The position numbers and the translations under genes were made by a program. Of a stretch of 64,000 bases of DNA, positions 55,471 to 63,428 are shown piece after piece (position 1 is the stretch's first letter; each line of letters opens with the position of its first letter). The notes below the pieces were generated by a model. That model searched no databases, had not been told where the DNA came from, and saw only the letters and a program-made list of their open reading frames with translations. The stretch comes from Nonomuraea angiospora (GTDB taxonomy: Bacteria > Actinomycetota > Actinomycetes > Streptosporangiales > Streptosporangiaceae), in the NCBI RefSeq assembly GCF_014873145.1, contig NZ_JADBEK010000001.1:8556001-8620000 (forward strand), written 5' to 3'.

Positions 55471-56282
55471 TGACGTGCGAGGAGGTAAGGCTCGCCCTGG
55501 GCGCGCACGCGCTGGGCGCGCTCGACCCCGACGAGGCGCTGGAGATCGACAACCACCTGGCGACCTGCGAGGAGTGCGGCCGCGAGCTGCTCGACCTCGA
55601 AGGCGTGGCCTCCTTTCTTGGCAAGGTGTCCGAACGAGACGTGGAGCTGGTGGCGAGCCCGCCGCGGCAGGTGCTCGACCGGCTGCTGAACGCCAGCGCC
55701 AAACGCAACAGGCGCGGCCGGCTGCTGCTGGTGGCGGCCGCCTCCGTCGCGCTGCTGGGGCTGGGCGGCACGATCGTGTCGGTCGTGAACAGCGGCACTC
55801 AGCAGCAGGCGGCGACCGGGGTGGCGGCTCCCATGTCCACCCAGGAGCCGGAGACGATGCGGGACTCGGCCTCGGACGCCGAACAGCCGTCGCTGAACCG
55901 CCTGGCCGAGCCGTCGGCGCAGGCCAAACGGCCGAGCAAGGCGCCGTCCGCGTCGCCGTTCAAGATGGCCGAGAACCTGAAGTTCTCCGGCGTGAACAGG
56001 GACGAGAAATACTCCGCCACCGTGTCGGCCTACCCCGGCGACAGCGGCACGGACCTGTACGTGAGCGTGCGGGGCGTGCCCGTCGACACGACCTGCCGCC
56101 TGCTCGTCGTGGCCGCCGGAGGGCGGCACGAGCTGACGGAGAGCTGGACGGTCAGCCGCGCGGCGTACCTGGACAAGGCCGAGTTCAAGCGGTCGACGAC
56201 GCTGCCCATGTCCGAGATCACCGCGTTCTACGTGGTCGACCGGAAGGAGAAGGTGCTGATCAGGATCCCGGTGCGGAAGTAA
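55467..56282 (+). CDS. anti-sigma factor with zinc-finger N terminus
   Basis: 271 residues. zf-HC2 motif IDNHLATCEECGRELL (H-x3-C-x2-C), one TM helix (about 85-106, LLLVAAASVALLGLGGTIVS), a Ser/Pro-rich extracytoplasmic linker, and a C-terminal beta domain (TTCRLLVVAAGGRHELTESW, then LPMSEITAFYVV). The same C-terminal domain occurs in the anti-sigma at 40666. It is translationally coupled to its sigma gene. Confidence 0.93.
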   Translation: MMTCEEVRLALGAHALGALDPDEALEIDNHLATCEECGRELLDLEGVASFLGKVSERDVELVASPPRQVLDRLLNASAKRNRRGRLLLVAAASVALLGLGGTIVSVVNSGTQQQAATGVAAPMSTQEPETMRDSASDAEQPSLNRLAEPSAQAKRPSKAPSASPFKMAENLKFSGVNRDEKYSATVSAYPGDSGTDLYVSVRGVPVDTTCRLLVVAAGGRHELTESWTVSRAAYLDKAEFKRSTTLPMSEITAFYVVDRKEKVLIRIPVRK

Positions 56283-56310
56283 ACGCGGCTGCGCGTGGTT
56301 GCATCGGGAG

Positions 56311-56760
56311 ATGACTGGTTGGTGGGTGGCGCTGGCGACTCTGGCGCTCGGCTCTGTGATCGGGGTGGTTCGCCTGCGCCGCGACGGACGGGTGCGTGAC
56401 ACGGGTGGCGACCGGTTGTCCGAGGCCGACCTCGGCGCCGGCCTGGGGGAGCGGGCGACGCTGGTGCAGTTCTCCACCGCGTTCTGCCAGCCGTGCCGGG
56501 CGACCAGGAGGATTCTCTCCGACGTCAGCGGGATCGTGCCGGGGGTGACCCACGTCGAGATCGACGCCGAGTCCCGGCTGGACCTCGTACGGCGGCTGGA
56601 CATCATGCGCACGCCGACGGTCCTCGTGCTCGACACCAGCGGAAGGATCGTGAAAAGGGCCGCCGGCCTGCCCCGCAAGGCGGACGTCCTGGCGGCCCTC
56701 GCCGCCGCCGTGCCGCCGCCGCCGTCTCACGAATCGTCTCACCAACCGGACGAGATGTGA
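56311..56760 (+). CDS. membrane-anchored thioredoxin-like protein
   Basis: 149 residues. One N-terminal TM helix (WWVALATLALGSVIGVV), then a thioredoxin fold with active site FSTAFCQPCRATRRIL (CxxC) and the cis-Pro loop MRTPTVLVLD. It probably reduces disulfides or persulfides at the membrane, in keeping with the sulfur-related genes that follow. A possible upstream in-frame start lies at 56299. Confidence 0.9.
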   Translation: MTGWWVALATLALGSVIGVVRLRRDGRVRDTGGDRLSEADLGAGLGERATLVQFSTAFCQPCRATRRILSDVSGIVPGVTHVEIDAESRLDLVRRLDIMRTPTVLVLDTSGRIVKRAAGLPRKADVLAALAAAVPPPPSHESSHQPDEM

Positions 56761-56792
56761 CAGATGACGAGACGCCGAGTAGTGTCGTCGCT

Positions 56793-56876
56793 ATGAACCC
56801 ATCGACAGAGCTGCTGACGAAGCGGCGCGCGGTTGATTTCTGCCGCGTGACCACCGCGCTCTGTCGCGCTGCCTGA
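56793..56876 (+). CDS. putative cysteine-responsive leader peptide
   Basis: 27 codons: MNPSTELLTKRRAVDFCR, then VTTALCRAA. It matches the actinobacterial putative leader peptide type, short Arg-rich peptides with an (F/L)CRV-x-AIC-like end, found upstream of sulfur-metabolism genes. Two Cys codons near the end would stall ribosomes when cysteinyl-tRNA is scarce. A hairpin follows 10 nt after the stop and the DUF4395-sseA genes start at 56932. Leader function is inferred from pattern and position. Confidence 0.8.
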   Translation: MNPSTELLTKRRAVDFCRVTTALCRAA

Positions 56877-56886
56877 GGACGATCCC

Positions 56887-56903
56887 GCGGACATCCGGTC
56901 CGC
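56887..56903 (+). promoter_or_regulatory. candidate attenuator hairpin
   Basis: GCGGAC-atccg-GTCCGC lies between the leader peptide stop and the DUF4395 start. It has no T-run, so it could act through translation or Rho rather than intrinsic termination. Confidence 0.45.
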
Positions 56904-56931
56904 CCCGTCGACCCTTCAGGAGCATCCCGCG

Positions 56932-57345
56932 ATGCGTGCCGATCCTAGAGCGCTGCGCTTCGGCGCGGCCATCACCACCCTGGTCCTCGCCCTCGTCCTG
57001 GTGACGGGGAGTGCCTGGCTGCTCGCCGTCCAGGCGATGGTCTTCGCACTCGGAGTCGTGTCGCGCTCGCCGTACACGATGCTCTTCAAGGCGCTCGTCA
57101 AGAGCGCCCCGAAGGAGACCGAGGACGCCCGCCCGCCCAAGTTCGCGCAGGCGGTGGGGTTGGTCTTCGCGATCGCGGGCCTGGTCGGATATCTCACCGG
57201 GATCACGCCGCTGGCCCTCGTGGCCACGGCCGCGGCTCTCCTCGCCGCTTTCCTCAACGCAGCCTTCGGATTCTGCCTTGGCTGCGAAACGTACCTGCTC
57301 ATCCGCCGTCTACTGCCCGCCGCCAACATGGAGGTTTCCAAATGA
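56932..57345 (+). CDS. DUF4395 membrane protein
   Basis: 137 residues with three or four TM helices and the conserved AAFGFCLGCETYLL cysteine motif near the C terminus. DUF4395 proteins accompany thioredoxin-like proteins and rhodaneses in actinomycetes; a role in sulfur or redox transport is presumed but unproven. It overlaps sseA by 4 nt (ATGA). Confidence 0.9.
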   Translation: MRADPRALRFGAAITTLVLALVLVTGSAWLLAVQAMVFALGVVSRSPYTMLFKALVKSAPKETEDARPPKFAQAVGLVFAIAGLVGYLTGITPLALVATAAALLAAFLNAAFGFCLGCETYLLIRRLLPAANMEVSK

Positions 57346-58181
57346 GCCGCTCCGCCGCCCTGGTGGACGCCGACTGGGTCGAGGCCAACCTCGACACGCC
57401 CGGAGTCGTCCTCGTCGAGGTCGACGAAGACGTCAGCGCCTACGACAAGGGCCACATCCGTGGCGCCGTGAAGGTCGACTGGCGGCAGGACCTGCAGGAC
57501 CCGGTGCGCCGCGACTTCGTGGACAAGACCGGTTTCGAGGCCCTGCTGTCCGACCGCGGCATCTCCAACGATGACACCGTCGTGCTCTACGGCGGCAACA
57601 ACAACTGGTTCGCCGCCTACGCGTACTGGTACTTCAAGCTCTACGGCCACTCCAACGTCAAGCTGCTCGACGGCGGGCGCAAGAAGTGGGAGCTCGACTC
57701 CCGCGAGCTGGTCAAGGACGTGCCGGAGCGGGCCAAGACGCAGTACGTGGCGCAGGAGCAGGACACCAAGATCCGCGCCTTCCGCGACGACGTGGTCGGC
57801 GCCATCAGCAAGCTCAACCTGGTAGACGTGCGCTCGCCCGACGAGTTCACCGGCAAGCTGCTCGCTCCCGCGCACCTCCCGCAGGAGCAGGCGCAGCGCG
57901 CCGGCCACGTGCCCACCGCCCGCAACATCCCGTGGTCCAAGGCCGCCAACGACGACGGCACGTTCAAGTCCGACGACGACCTGCGCACGCTCTACAGCGA
58001 GGCCGGGGTCGACTTCGGCAAGGACACCATCGCCTACTGCCGCATCGGCGAGCGTTCGGCGCACACCTGGTTCGTGCTGCACGAGCTGCTCGAGCAGGAC
58101 AACGTGAAGAACTACGACGGTTCGTGGACCGAATACGGCTCGCTCGTGGGCGTGCCGATCGAGCTGGGGGAGGCCCGCTGA
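57342..58181 (+). CDS. sseA: thiosulfate/3-mercaptopyruvate sulfurtransferase (two rhodanese domains)
   Basis: 279 residues. The inactive N-terminal rhodanese domain has YDKGHIRGAVKVDWRQDLQD and VVLYGGNNNWFAAYAYWYF. The catalytic C-terminal domain has VDVRSPDEFTG and the active-site loop YCRIGERSAHTWF with the persulfide-forming Cys. It transfers sulfane sulfur to cyanide or thiols. Located in the thioredoxin - leader - DUF4395 - sseA - DUF1416 cassette, with 1-nt stop/start overlap to the next gene. Confidence 0.95.
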   Translation: MSRSAALVDADWVEANLDTPGVVLVEVDEDVSAYDKGHIRGAVKVDWRQDLQDPVRRDFVDKTGFEALLSDRGISNDDTVVLYGGNNNWFAAYAYWYFKLYGHSNVKLLDGGRKKWELDSRELVKDVPERAKTQYVAQEQDTKIRAFRDDVVGAISKLNLVDVRSPDEFTGKLLAPAHLPQEQAQRAGHVPTARNIPWSKAANDDGTFKSDDDLRTLYSEAGVDFGKDTIAYCRIGERSAHTWFVLHELLEQDNVKNYDGSWTEYGSLVGVPIELGEAR

Positions 58182-58483
58182 TGACTACTGCACAGGGTTG
58201 CGGAGCGCCGGAGCAGACGATCACTCTGCCCGCCGGGATCGACCTGTCCACCCAGGCCGTGATCCAGGGCGTGGTGACCGGCGCCGGCACGGCGTACGCG
58301 CGGCTGCTCGACCACTCCGGCGAGTTCACCGGCGAAGTCGTGGTGTCCGACGAGGGCGTCTTCCGCTTCTTCGCCGCTCCCGGCGACTGGACCGTCCGCA
58401 TCATCGCGGGCGGCGGCGTCACCCGGGACATCAAGGTCGAGGCGAAGCTGGGCGAGGTCTCCTCGCTCGCGGTCGCCGTCTGA
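58181..58483 (+). CDS. DUF1416 family protein
   Basis: 100 residues, the normal size of DUF1416. It has an early Cys (MTTAQGCGAP), then a beta-sandwich: TQAVIQGVVTGAGTAYARLL, EVVVSDEGVFRFFAAPGDWT, VRIIAGGGVTRDIKV. It always follows the sulfurtransferase in actinomycetes; function unknown, perhaps an accessory sulfur acceptor. The start overlaps the sseA stop (TGATG). A strong terminator follows. Confidence 0.92.
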   Translation: MTTAQGCGAPEQTITLPAGIDLSTQAVIQGVVTGAGTAYARLLDHSGEFTGEVVVSDEGVFRFFAAPGDWTVRIIAGGGVTRDIKVEAKLGEVSSLAVAV

Positions 58484-58497
58484 GTCCGCCCAGGTAG

Positions 58498-58530
58498 AAG
58501 ACCCGCGTCCGGTCCGGACGCGGGTCTTTT
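58498..58530 (+). terminator. intrinsic terminator after DUF1416
   Basis: Perfect 15-bp stem AAGACCCGCGTCCGG / CCGGACGCGGGTCTT around a single T, running into TTTT. It ends the sulfur cassette. Confidence 0.95.
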
Positions 58531-58560
58531 CGGTGCAACGGATCCGGGCACGGCGGTGTT

Positions 58561-59130
58561 ATGACCCCTGTGAGAGAAACCGACTGTCCCGACCCGGTGC
58601 GCAAGGCGCTGCTCGACGACCTCGACGAGGGGTTCGCCGAGCTGTACGGCGCCTACCGCGGCCTGGTCTTCTCGACAGCGCTGCGGCTGAGCGGGCGCTG
58701 GGCCGACGCCGAGGATCTCACCGCGGAGACGTTCCTGCGCGCGTACCGGGCGCTGGCCGGATACGAGCGCGACCGCATCGCCACGCTCCAGACGCGGGCC
58801 TGGCTGATGACGATCCTGATGAACATCTGGCGCAACTGCGCCAGGACCAGGTCCCGCAAGCCGCCACCGGAGCTGCGGGACCAGCCGATCGAGGAAGTCG
58901 ACCCCGGCCAGGACGTCGAGGAGGCCGCGGTGCGCCGCGAGACCGGCGACGAGCTGGCCGGGCTCCTGGGCCTGCTGCCCGAGGAGCAGCGGGTCGCGGT
59001 CGTGCTCAGGCACGTCGTCGACCTGCCGGTCAGCGAGATCGCCACCGTGCTCAGGATCCCCCAGGGCACGGTCAAGTCGCACGTGTCGCGGGGACTGCGG
59101 CGGCTGCGCGCACTGGGAGGTGTCCGATGA
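58561..59130 (+). CDS. ECF-type RNA polymerase sigma factor coupled to an alkyltransferase
   Basis: 189 residues. Region 2: LYGAYRGLVFSTALRLSGRW, AEDLTAETFLRAYRAL. Region 4: LPEEQRVAVVLRHVVDL, IPQGTVKSHVSRGLRRLR. There is no zinc-finger anti-sigma gene. Instead the stop codon overlaps the start of a methylated-DNA methyltransferase/Ada fusion (ATGA), suggesting that sigma activity is tied to alkylation damage. Confidence 0.93.
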   Translation: MTPVRETDCPDPVRKALLDDLDEGFAELYGAYRGLVFSTALRLSGRWADAEDLTAETFLRAYRALAGYERDRIATLQTRAWLMTILMNIWRNCARTRSRKPPPELRDQPIEEVDPGQDVEEAAVRRETGDELAGLLGLLPEEQRVAVVLRHVVDLPVSEIATVLRIPQGTVKSHVSRGLRRLRALGGVR

Positions 59131-59864
59131 CCCACGATCCACTGCTGGCCGGGCTGGCGGCGCTGGCCGCCGACGCGCCCGATGGACTGCTCGACCGGAT
59201 CGCGGCCCGCTGGGTGGGCGTCCCGAGCCCGATCGGGGAGCTGCGGGTCGCGTTCACCGACCAGGGCGTGGCCTACGTGCGTCCGGGAGACGGGTTCGCC
59301 GAGGCGTTCAGGGAGCGCTTCGCCCGCCCGCTGCTGCCCGCCGAACGCCCGCCCGCCGGGCTGCTGACCGCGCTGCGCACGGGGCGCCTGGGCCGGCTGC
59401 GGCTGGACCTGCGCGGGATGAGCGACTTCCAGCGCGACGTGCTGGAGACGGTCCGTACGATCCCGCGCGGCGAGGTCAGGCCGTACTCGTGGATCGCGGA
59501 GCGGATCGGCCGGCCCAGGGCGGTGCGGGCGGTGGGGACGGCGCTCGGCCGCAACCCCGTGCCGCTGCTGATCCCGTGCCACCGCGTCACCCGGTCGGAC
59601 GGCGTCGCGGGCGACTACGTGTTCGGCTCGGCGGCCAAGGAGCGGCTGCTGCTGGCCGAGGGCGCCGACCTGGAGCGGGTGCGGGAGCTGGCGGGGGACC
59701 GGGTGTTCTACCTGGCCAGCGACACCACCGGGGTGGTGTGCTTCCCGACCTGCCACAACGCCCGGCGCATCACGCCGCGGCACCGGCACGGCTTCCGCAC
59801 CATCGCCCAGGCCAGGGCCGCCGGCTACCGGCCGTGCCGCACGTGCCGGCCCGCCAGTGCCTAG
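59127..59864 (+). CDS. methylated-DNA-protein cysteine methyltransferase with C-terminal Ada zinc domain
   Basis: 245 residues. The first part is an Ogt/MGMT domain: DFQRDVLETVRTIPRGEVRP, YSWIAERIGRP, and the acceptor motif LIPCHRVTRSDG. Residues about 200-245 form an Ada_Zn-type domain with four cysteines (VCFPTCHNARR and YRPCRTCRP), which in E. coli Ada accepts methyl groups from phosphotriesters and turns the protein into a regulator. The domain order is the reverse of Ada. Coupled to the ECF sigma gene. Its stop shares the palindrome CTAG with the stop of the convergent gene. Confidence 0.92.
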   Translation: MTHDPLLAGLAALAADAPDGLLDRIAARWVGVPSPIGELRVAFTDQGVAYVRPGDGFAEAFRERFARPLLPAERPPAGLLTALRTGRLGRLRLDLRGMSDFQRDVLETVRTIPRGEVRPYSWIAERIGRPRAVRAVGTALGRNPVPLLIPCHRVTRSDGVAGDYVFGSAAKERLLLAEGADLERVRELAGDRVFYLASDTTGVVCFPTCHNARRITPRHRHGFRTIAQARAAGYRPCRTCRPASA

Positions 59865-60445
59865 GGCTTGATCGGGTAGCGCATGAGGAGCGTGGCGCGT
59901 ACGACGTCGGGGCCGTGCGCGCGGTAGCCGTGCGGCACGTCGGAGAGCCACGAGATGTGGTCGCCCGGCCCCGCCGTGAGCGGTTCGCGCATGGGGCCCG
60001 CGCTGAGCGTGCCCGTGAAGACCGTGACGTGCTCGCTCACGCCCTCGTGGTGGGCGGGCGAGGTCTGGGTGAGGCCCGGCGGGACGGTCACCCGGTAGAG
60101 CTCGTACGTGACCCGGTCGTCCTCGAACACCTCCAGCAGCTCCGCCTCCATCGCCCTGCCCCGCATGATCTGCGGCTCGGACGGCGCGTCGAGTATCGCC
60201 CCGATCGGCACCCCGAGCTGCGCGGTGATCGCCCAGAGCGTCTCCGCCGTCGCGTCGACCTTGCCGGTCTCGACGTCCGACAGGGTCTCCCTGTCGATGC
60301 CCGCGTGCTTGGCGAGCTCCGACAGCGACACGCCGCGCTCGTGCCGCAGCCGCCGGAGGCGATCTCCCACGACGTGGGGATCGGCGTCGAGTGCGGGCCG
60401 CGGCTCCATAGAGCAATCGCACGCGCACCGCTCCGGAACCGCCAT
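59861..60445 (-). CDS. XRE family regulator with cupin domain
   Basis: 194 residues. HTH_3 domain: VGDRLRRLRHERGVSLSELA, HAGIDRETLSDVETGKV. A C-terminal cupin domain (about 115-190) has HHEGVSEHVTVFTGTLSAGP and GPGDHISWLSDVPHGYRA, with metal-type histidines. Such regulators sense small molecules through the cupin. ATG 60445 has CGGGGAA upstream; Met at 60409 is an alternative. A Cys-rich N-terminal peptide (CACDCS) precedes the HTH in the longer form. Confidence 0.88.
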   Translation of the reverse strand: MAVPERCACDCSMEPRPALDADPHVVGDRLRRLRHERGVSLSELAKHAGIDRETLSDVETGKVDATAETLWAITAQLGVPIGAILDAPSEPQIMRGRAMEAELLEVFEDDRVTYELYRVTVPPGLTQTSPAHHEGVSEHVTVFTGTLSAGPMREPLTAGPGDHISWLSDVPHGYRAHGPDVVRATLLMRYPIKP

Positions 60446-60538
60446 TTCCCCGCCGATAATTCTTTTGTCACTGCCCGGGGACCACACCCGCACTGGCAGG
60501 GCGGAGCGTCGCGCTTTCCGGGGTTGCTGCTGCGACAC

Positions 60539-61873
60539 ATGGGACAGACCGATACGATTCTGCAGATGTCCGGTTCGACAGGTGTGGCGGCACCTCCCCG
60601 ACCTGGGCCTACGCCGACTCAGGGGATGCCGTCGCCGTACTCGCTGCCCTTGCACGCCCTACGGCTGGCGGGCAAGTGCGCCCTGCCGCTGATCCTCTGG
60701 TACGCCGCCGGTCAGCTGACCCGCTTCGTCCTGCTCTACGCCGCCACCGAGGTCGCCTACGGCGACTACCGGCAGATCCGCCTGGTCCTCGTGATGACGC
60801 TGCTCACGTTGATCATTCTGTCGGCGATGACGGTCACCGCCGGCATGCTCTACTCGCTGCGCAACGCGCTGTGGGAGATGCGCGCCAAGACCGAGGAGGG
60901 GATGCAGGACGAGCGCTTCTTCCGGGTGCTCGACCGGGTGGCCCCGGCCTTCGCCGTGCTCTACCTGGCGTGGGGGTTCCAGACGGAGGACGCCAGGGAC
61001 GTCTACCAGATGGATATCAACCACCACATCTACGACCTGACGGGAGCGGCCTTCTTCGGGGAGCGGTCCCAGGTCGGCCACGGGCTCACGGACCTCGACT
61101 GGCGGGTGTCGCTGGGGGCGATGGCCGTCATGTTCGGGCTGAAGATGCTGTTCGCCAAGCTCCTGGAGAAGACCGAAGGCAACGGCAAGTTCTACGGCTT
61201 CTGCGCGGCCTTCTCGGAGTTCGCCTTCGTCTTCTACGGCCTGAACGCCACCCTCTACATCGGCACCGCGCGCACCGACTGGGTCGAGCACCGCAACGTG
61301 GTGGCCGGCACGGAGGAGCTCTGGGCCGAGGCGCAGAAGAACGTGCCGCTGTGGGAGAGCGTCACCGGCTTCCTCGGCGACGCCTGGCCGTACTTCCTCG
61401 ACGCCGTGGCCGTCCCGCTGGCCTGGCTCACCGTGGCGATGCTCGTCTTCGGCTCCTACTCCGACGAGACCCGCGCCCTGGTCAGGGGCACCCGCCTGGA
61501 GCGGGGCGTGGACCGGCTGGAGGGCACCCACGACCTCACGCAGAAGTCGTTCGACCAGCTCACCGGCGGGTTCAGGGACCGCTGGCTGCCGCTGGCCAAC
61601 TCCCTGCGGATGGTGGTCAAGGCCGGCCTGCCGCTGTTCGGCATGATGTGCCTGTGCTACGTGGGCCTGCTGGTCGGCGGGGAGTACGCCGAGCGGGGGC
61701 TGCGGTGGCTCATCGGCACCGAGCGGGAATGGGTGTGGTCGTTCCAGGGGCCGCCGCTGAGCTTCCTGCGCGAGATGATCGTGGCCGTGCTCACGATGGC
61801 GCTGCTGGCGGCCACGTACGACCTCGCGGCCACCAGGGCACGGCTCAGGGGCGAGCCGTTCGACGACGTCTGA
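60539..61873 (+). CDS. polytopic membrane protein, unknown function
   Basis: 444 residues with about eight hydrophobic helices (for example LVMTLLTLIILSAMTVTAG and PLFGMMCLCYVGLLVGG), a Pro-rich N terminus and a long loop with EEGMQDERFFRVLDR. No transporter or enzyme motif was recognised. ATG 60539 is used; ATG 60566 is in frame and equally without a clear ribosome binding site. Divergent from the XRE-cupin gene. Confidence 0.75.
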   Translation: MGQTDTILQMSGSTGVAAPPRPGPTPTQGMPSPYSLPLHALRLAGKCALPLILWYAAGQLTRFVLLYAATEVAYGDYRQIRLVLVMTLLTLIILSAMTVTAGMLYSLRNALWEMRAKTEEGMQDERFFRVLDRVAPAFAVLYLAWGFQTEDARDVYQMDINHHIYDLTGAAFFGERSQVGHGLTDLDWRVSLGAMAVMFGLKMLFAKLLEKTEGNGKFYGFCAAFSEFAFVFYGLNATLYIGTARTDWVEHRNVVAGTEELWAEAQKNVPLWESVTGFLGDAWPYFLDAVAVPLAWLTVAMLVFGSYSDETRALVRGTRLERGVDRLEGTHDLTQKSFDQLTGGFRDRWLPLANSLRMVVKAGLPLFGMMCLCYVGLLVGGEYAERGLRWLIGTEREWVWSFQGPPLSFLREMIVAVLTMALLAATYDLAATRARLRGEPFDDV

Positions 61874-61900
61874 GCCTGAGCGGTCGCGGGCCGCGACCGC

Positions 61901-63421
61901 TCAGCGCCGCCTGAACCGCAGGACGTCGACGTTGCCCTCCAGATTGCTCGCGGTGTCCCGCTTGAAGAGGTCCGCCGTGGGCGTGTCCGAACGGTAGTTG
62001 CTCGGTCTGAAGGACAGCTCGACCTCGTCCGCCACCGCGGTCGGCACCACCGCCGCGGCCAGGATCTTGTACTCCTTGCCGACCTCCAGCCGGTCCGTCG
62101 GCTGGTCGGTGTCCGGGACGACGTTCACGACCCAGCTGCGGCCGGCGCGGTCCTCCAGCTTGGCCTCCTCGAACAGGGCGGTCTTGGTGGCGCTGCCCTC
62201 GTCGAGGACCTTCTTGGTGATGTCCACCCTCAGCGCGGCCACCTCGGGGCCGTACGGGAGGTTGTCGGGCATCTTGATGCGGGTGACCGTGGCCCGCCAC
62301 TCGATGTTCTTCACCGTGGCCGCCTGGCCGGCGGGGACGACGGTCTCCTTGGTCTCCTTCGTGGTGGTCTTCTCGTAGAAGAGGTAACCGTCGTACGACT
62401 GGGCGCCCATGGTGACCAGCGACACGACGACGGCGGCCACGGCGACCAGCACCGTGCGCTTCTTGCGTCCTGCCGGGGCGGCGGCCCGCCCCGGCCCCGG
62501 CGGGGCCTCCTGCGGGGCCTCCGGCTCCGGGCCGGGCACAGGGTGGGCCGCGGGTTCCGGCTCGGGACTCTGCCGGCGCGGGAGGGGCGTGCCGGGGCCC
62601 TGCGGCGGCGACACGGGGATGGCGGCCGGGACGGCCGGCAGGGGCTGCGTGGTGCCGCCTACGGGCTCGCGGGGGGCCGGGGGCCACACCTGCTGGTCGC
62701 CGTGGGCGGCGTGCCGGGCGCGGGGCTGCTGCGGGACAGGGCGAGGAGGCAGCCCCGGCCGCTGCGCCGGGCCCTGCGCGTGTGCGGGGCCCTGCGAGTG
62801 CGTCGGTCCCTGACCGTGCGCCGGTCCACGCGCGTGTGCCGGGCCTTGCTCTTGCGCCGGGCCTCGGGCGTGTGCCGGGCCTTGCTCTTGTGCTGGGCCA
62901 CGCGCGTGTGCCGGGCCTTGCTCCTGCGCCCGGCCTCGCTCCTGCGCCGGGCCTCCTGCGTGTGCCGGGCCCTGCCCGCGGGCTGGGCTCTGGGGGTATG
63001 CGGGGCCCTGGGGCGCGCTGGGCCACTCCAGTGCCTCCTGCGGCGGGCTGGGGCGGCCCATCGGCTCCCGGGGCGCGTCCGGCCAGCCCATCGCCTCCTG
63101 CGGCCCGCTCGGCCGCCCCTCCGGCGCGTCGTAGCCCGGAGGCGGCGTTCCACGGCCGCCACGGCCGGGCAGGTCGCCCGCGGACGGCACTCGGGGGACC
63201 GGCGCCGTCTCCTCGCCGAGCAGGTCCTGATCGAGGCGCGGGTCGCGCTCGGCAGGCAGGCCGTGCCCGGAGTGCCGCCCCTGCCCGGGCGGCGGGGCGC
63301 CGCGGCCGGAGTGGGCGCCGAGCCCCGGCGGCGGCTCCTGGCTGGGCGGCGGCGGGGGCGGATCGTCCTCGCGCCGCGGGTCGTTCCTGGGTGCGAACCA
63401 GTCGCGCTCGTTCGTGCTCAT
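61901..63421 (-). CDS. proline-rich membrane-anchored protein with extracellular beta domain
   Basis: 506 residues. The first 300 residues are a low-complexity cytoplasmic Pro/Gly/Gln-rich segment that includes 12-residue repeats GPAQEQGPAHAR. A single TM follows (about 318-340, TVLVAVAAVVVSLVTMGA), then an extracytoplasmic beta-rich domain (KNIEWRATVTRIKMPDNLPY, SWVVNVVPDTDQPTDRLEVG) like DUF4352-type immunoglobulin-fold modules. It starts 7 nt after the stop of the gene upstream, whose product has a similar domain, so they probably act together at the cell envelope. Confidence 0.75.
   Translation of the reverse strand: MSTNERDWFAPRNDPRREDDPPPPPPSQEPPPGLGAHSGRGAPPPGQGRHSGHGLPAERDPRLDQDLLGEETAPVPRVPSAGDLPGRGGRGTPPPGYDAPEGRPSGPQEAMGWPDAPREPMGRPSPPQEALEWPSAPQGPAYPQSPARGQGPAHAGGPAQERGRAQEQGPAHARGPAQEQGPAHARGPAQEQGPAHARGPAHGQGPTHSQGPAHAQGPAQRPGLPPRPVPQQPRARHAAHGDQQVWPPAPREPVGGTTQPLPAVPAAIPVSPPQGPGTPLPRRQSPEPEPAAHPVPGPEPEAPQEAPPGPGRAAAPAGRKKRTVLVAVAAVVVSLVTMGAQSYDGYLFYEKTTTKETKETVVPAGQAATVKNIEWRATVTRIKMPDNLPYGPEVAALRVDITKKVLDEGSATKTALFEEAKLEDRAGRSWVVNVVPDTDQPTDRLEVGKEYKILAAAVVPTAVADEVELSFRPSNYRSDTPTADLFKRDTASNLEGNVDVLRFRRR
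62757..62990. repeat. 36-bp coding repeats (GPAQEQGPAHAR)
   Basis: Minus-strand coding repeats of 36 bp (12 residues) with shorter 18-bp derivatives, lying in the Pro-rich part of the gene at 61901-63421. About three near-identical full units and several variants. Confidence 0.8.
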
Positions 63422-63428
63422 CGTGCGA

